From an uncultured Parabacteroides sp. (GTDB lineage Bacteria > Bacteroidota > Bacteroidia > Bacteroidales > Tannerellaceae): a DNA stretch of 33,751 nucleotides. The first letter of the stretch is position 1. Each line of letters opens with the position of its first letter. The translations under genes and the position numbers were made by a program. The stretch is taken from NCBI GenBank assembly GCA_900552465.1, contig URZO01000042.1, positions 1-33,751 on the forward strand, in the 5' to 3' direction. Below the pieces are notes generated by a model. That model ran no database searches, was not told where the DNA came from, and saw only the letters and a list, made by a program, of their open reading frames with translations. Positions 31,439 through 33,751 of the stretch are shown piece after piece.

Positions 31439-32722
31439 TTAATCTAAAATATGAAGCAGACCGCTCGTTAATTTCGACAATTCTTCCTTTGTTATGACGA
31501 ACGGAGGCATAAGATAAACCAGCCTTCCGAACGGACGAACCCAGATGCCTTCTTCAACGAACCGCTCCTGAAGGGCGGCCATGTCAACCGGCTCTTTCAT
31601 CTCAATAACTCCGATAGCTCCCAACACCCGTACCTCTTTCACACCCGGGAAGGAGGCGGCTGGGGCGAGCTCTGCTTTCAGTTGTGCCTCTATCGCCCGT
31701 ACCTTTTTCTGCCAGCCGCTTTCCAACAGGAGGGAAACGGATGCCGAGGCGATGGCGCATGCTAACGGATTCCCCATAAAGGTGGGGCCGTGCATGAAAC
31801 ATCCCGCTTCACCACTACAGATCATATCGGCAACCGCCCTACTGGTAACGGTGGCGGAAAGAGTCAGGTAACCCCCTGTCAAAGCCTTACCGATACACAT
31901 AATATCCGGTTCGACACCTGCCCATTCCCAGGCAAAAAGCCGACCGGTGCGGCCGAACCCCGTCGCTATCTCGTCGAATATAAGCAAGACGTTATATTGG
32001 TCGCATAACTCCCGCGCCCGTACCAGAAAAGTAGGGGAGTAGAAATACATCCCTCCGGCTCCCTGCACGACAGGTTCGAGTATCAATGCTGCAATCTCTC
32101 CGGCATGTTTCTCGAGCAAATCCTTCAAGGGGTCCATCGCCTTCTCGTCCCATTCGTCATGAAACCTGACGGAAGGCTGTGGTATGAAGAACTGGACGGG
32201 GAGGCTGCCGGCAAAGATGCCGTGCATGCCTGTCACCGGATCGCAGACGGACATGGCGTGCCAGGTGTCGCCATGATAACCGCTCCGGATTGTGGCGAAG
32301 GCGTGCTTCCGGTTTGTTCCCTTCCGGCATTTCGATTGCCAGTATTGGATCGCCATCTTCATGGCGACTTCGACCGCAACGGAACCGCTGTCGGCAAAGA
32401 ATATCTTTTCCATCGAGGGGGGCAGTAGCGGCAATAGCTTGGCTGCCAACTCGACGGCAGGCTCATGCGTCAGACCTCCGAACATGATGTGGCTCATCTT
32501 GTCCATCTGTTCACGGGCGGCGGCGTTCAGCACCGGGTGGTTGTATCCGTGTACGGCTGCCCACCAGGAGGACATGCCGTCAATCAGTTTGCGGCCGTCT
32601 TTCAGCGTAATCGTTACGCCCTCCGCCCGTTCGACCGGATAGACCGGTAGCGGGTCGATGGTCGAAGTATAGGGGTGCCAGACATGCTCGCGGTCAAAAC
32701 TTAGTAATGCTTCTGTTGTCAT
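31439..32722 (-). CDS. bioA: Adenosylmethionine--8-amino-7-oxononanoate transaminase
   Basis: 427 residues from ATG 32722, which overlaps the bioB stop as ATGA; a TTG three codons upstream is less likely. PLP aminotransferase converting KAPA to diaminopelargonate with S-adenosylmethionine as amino donor. Motifs: HVWHPYTS (13-20), SSWWAAVHGYNHP (51-63), SGYHGDTWHAMS (147-158), DEIATGFGRTG with Asp250, and PLP lysine K279 in CIGKALTGG. Its stop codon lies in the last, partial copy of the 23-bp repeat. Confidence 0.96.
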   Translation of the reverse strand: MTTEALLSFDREHVWHPYTSTIDPLPVYPVERAEGVTITLKDGRKLIDGMSSWWAAVHGYNHPVLNAAAREQMDKMSHIMFGGLTHEPAVELAAKLLPLLPPSMEKIFFADSGSVAVEVAMKMAIQYWQSKCRKGTNRKHAFATIRSGYHGDTWHAMSVCDPVTGMHGIFAGSLPVQFFIPQPSVRFHDEWDEKAMDPLKDLLEKHAGEIAALILEPVVQGAGGMYFYSPTFLVRARELCDQYNVLLIFDEIATGFGRTGRLFAWEWAGVEPDIMCIGKALTGGYLTLSATVTSRAVADMICSGEAGCFMHGPTFMGNPLACAIASASVSLLLESGWQKKVRAIEAQLKAELAPAASFPGVKEVRVLGAIGVIEMKEPVDMAALQERFVEEGIWVRPFGRLVYLMPPFVITKEELSKLTSGLLHILD

Positions 32723-33699
32723 CTTTCCCAATCTGTATTTTCGGTTAATGAATAGCCTTCCGAGGTAAAAAGGCGTTTGTCTTCTTCCACCCGGCTGCCG
32801 ATGGTGGTCAGGAGGTCTCCGATGATGGCGGAGTTGATGCCGATGCGGAGCGCCTTGCGCTGGGTCTCCTCGCTCAATCTTGCCCGTCCGCCGGAGAAGC
32901 GCAGGTAAGCCTTCGGGTTGATGAAGCGGAAGAGGGCGATGGTGGTCAGGATCTCTTCGTCGGTCAACGGCTTCGTGTCGCCGAGCGGTGTGCCGGGAAT
33001 GGGTTGGAGCAGGTTTAGGGGGATCGAGAGGATGCCTTCCTTTCGGAGGAAAAGGGCCATCTCGATGCGTTGTGCCATCGTTTCGCCCATGCCGATGATG
33101 CCGCCGCTACAGATGCGGAAGCCTATCTTGCGGGCGGTGCGGATGGTTTCGAGTTTCTGCTCCATCGTGTGTGTTGTGCACAGGGCGTGGAAGTAGGAGG
33201 GGGCTGTCTCTATGTTGCAGTGATAGTTTTCCGTCCCGCTGTCGTACAGCGCTTGCAGTTGTTCGCGGCTGAGGAGGCCCATCGAGGCGCAGCATTTGAT
33301 GTCTGTCGTTTGCTTGATCTGCCGGATGGTGTCGGTCACCTTTACCATATCCTTTTCGGAAACTTTCTTACCGCTGGTGACAAGGGCGAACCGTCCGATT
33401 CCCTGCCGGTGGTTGTAGGTGGCATGGCGGATGCATTCTTCTGCCGGCAGGAGGGGATAAAGCGTTACATTCGTATTGTAATGCCCGGACTGGGCGCACC
33501 ATTTACAGTCTTCGCTGCAATTCCCGCTCTTCGCATTGATGATGGAACAGGTGTCGAATTTGTTACCCATGAAATGCCGGGTGATCTGGCGTGCAGCCTC
33601 ATAGAGGGCTTCCTTGTCGGGAGAGGCCGCCAGGGCGTTTGCCTGTTCTTCATCGAGCAGTCCGCCTGAGAGGACGTGTTGTTTAAGTCTTTCAATCAT
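32719..33699 (-). CDS. bioB: Biotin synthase
   Basis: 326 residues, radical-SAM enzyme that inserts sulfur into dethiobiotin. The [4Fe-4S] motif CxxxCxxC is at C61, C65 and C68 (NCSEDCKWC), followed by AQSGHYNT. Other conserved parts are IETAPSYF and CSGGIIGMGET. It is the first complete gene of the operon in this window. Its ATG overlaps the stop of an upstream frame by 4 bp, so the operon promoter is probably outside the window. Confidence 0.97.
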   Translation of the reverse strand: MIERLKQHVLSGGLLDEEQANALAASPDKEALYEAARQITRHFMGNKFDTCSIINAKSGNCSEDCKWCAQSGHYNTNVTLYPLLPAEECIRHATYNHRQGIGRFALVTSGKKVSEKDMVKVTDTIRQIKQTTDIKCCASMGLLSREQLQALYDSGTENYHCNIETAPSYFHALCTTHTMEQKLETIRTARKIGFRICSGGIIGMGETMAQRIEMALFLRKEGILSIPLNLLQPIPGTPLGDTKPLTDEEILTTIALFRFINPKAYLRFSGGRARLSEETQRKALRIGINSAIIGDLLTTIGSRVEEDKRLFTSEGYSLTENTDWER

Positions 33700-33751
33700 A
33701 TAATCATGTATTTGTATAAACCGAAAGCGCGGAAGGCTTCAGCTATATGCT
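33696..33751 (-). CDS. C-terminal end of an upstream gene coupled to bioB (partial)
   Basis: An open frame enters from the right edge and reads HIAEAFRAFGLYKYMII, then TGA at 33698-33696. The stop overlaps the bioB ATG as ATGA, the same arrangement seen at bioB/bioA and bioF/bioG. Only 17 residues are visible, so the product cannot be identified and the frame could be fortuitous. Confidence 0.45.
   Translation of the reverse strand, partial: HIAEAFRAFGLYKYMII

Overview
The window looks like a chromosomal segment of a Bacteroidales bacterium, most likely Parabacteroides. The evidence is Bacteroidetes-type promoters (TTTG/TTTC, 19 bp, TAnnTTTG), type IX secretion (T9SS)-style C-terminal tails, BACON domains, a LytTR/lipoprotein-kinase pair, a GH43 lipoprotein, and a biotin operon containing bioG. 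The genus is inference; no rRNA gene is present.

Layout. (1) 118-1504 (+): panC and panD, separated by a 22-bp tandem palindrome array and closed by a terminator, then a MATE exporter (1607-2929). (2) 3065-10596 (+): six tightly packed genes forming a eukaryotic-like phosphosignalling module. They encode a triple zinc-ribbon/FHA-like protein, a Ser/Thr kinase-FHA, an FHA-TM-coiled-coil protein with a trypsin-fold domain lacking its catalytic His, a PP2C phosphatase with a C-terminal TM, a membrane Ser/Thr kinase with an HQD catalytic loop, and an exported BACON protein. (3) 10607-13559 (-): a LytTR response regulator and its TPR-containing histidine kinase; the kinase gene carries a perfect 19-bp inverted repeat over its lipobox codons. 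(4) 13560-14029: a gene-free stretch holding six exact-length 40-bp repeats, each centred on a TTTCGCAC/GTGCGAAA palindrome, followed by a DUF6261-like gene. (5) 15055-22667 (+): three probable T9SS cargo proteins (alpha/beta-hydrolase, duplicated beta-helix protein, M6 metalloprotease) plus a small lipoprotein. (6) 22749-26153 (+): ffh, folD and a CapA-like protein. (7) tRNA-His with promoter and terminator, a small lipoprotein (-), and a GH43 lipoprotein (+). (8) 28108-33699 (-): a six-gene biotin operon, bioB-bioA-bioF-bioG-bioC-bioD, with 4-bp start/stop overlaps and a 23-bp tandem palindrome array in its only sizeable gap. The tail of one more coupled gene lies at the right edge.

How it fits together. 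PanC and PanD supply pantothenate. The biotin operon encodes the whole route from malonyl-ACP to biotin: BioC methylates, fatty-acid synthase elongates, BioG removes the methyl, then BioF, BioA, BioD and BioB. In the signalling module the kinases, phosphatase and FHA readers would face the cytoplasm, while three proteins are predicted to place domains in the envelope and a fourth is exported. This suggests a phosphorylation switch that reads an envelope state, and it is the best candidate here for an undescribed system. The three palindrome arrays, each with its own sequence but the same design, are the most striking non-coding feature.
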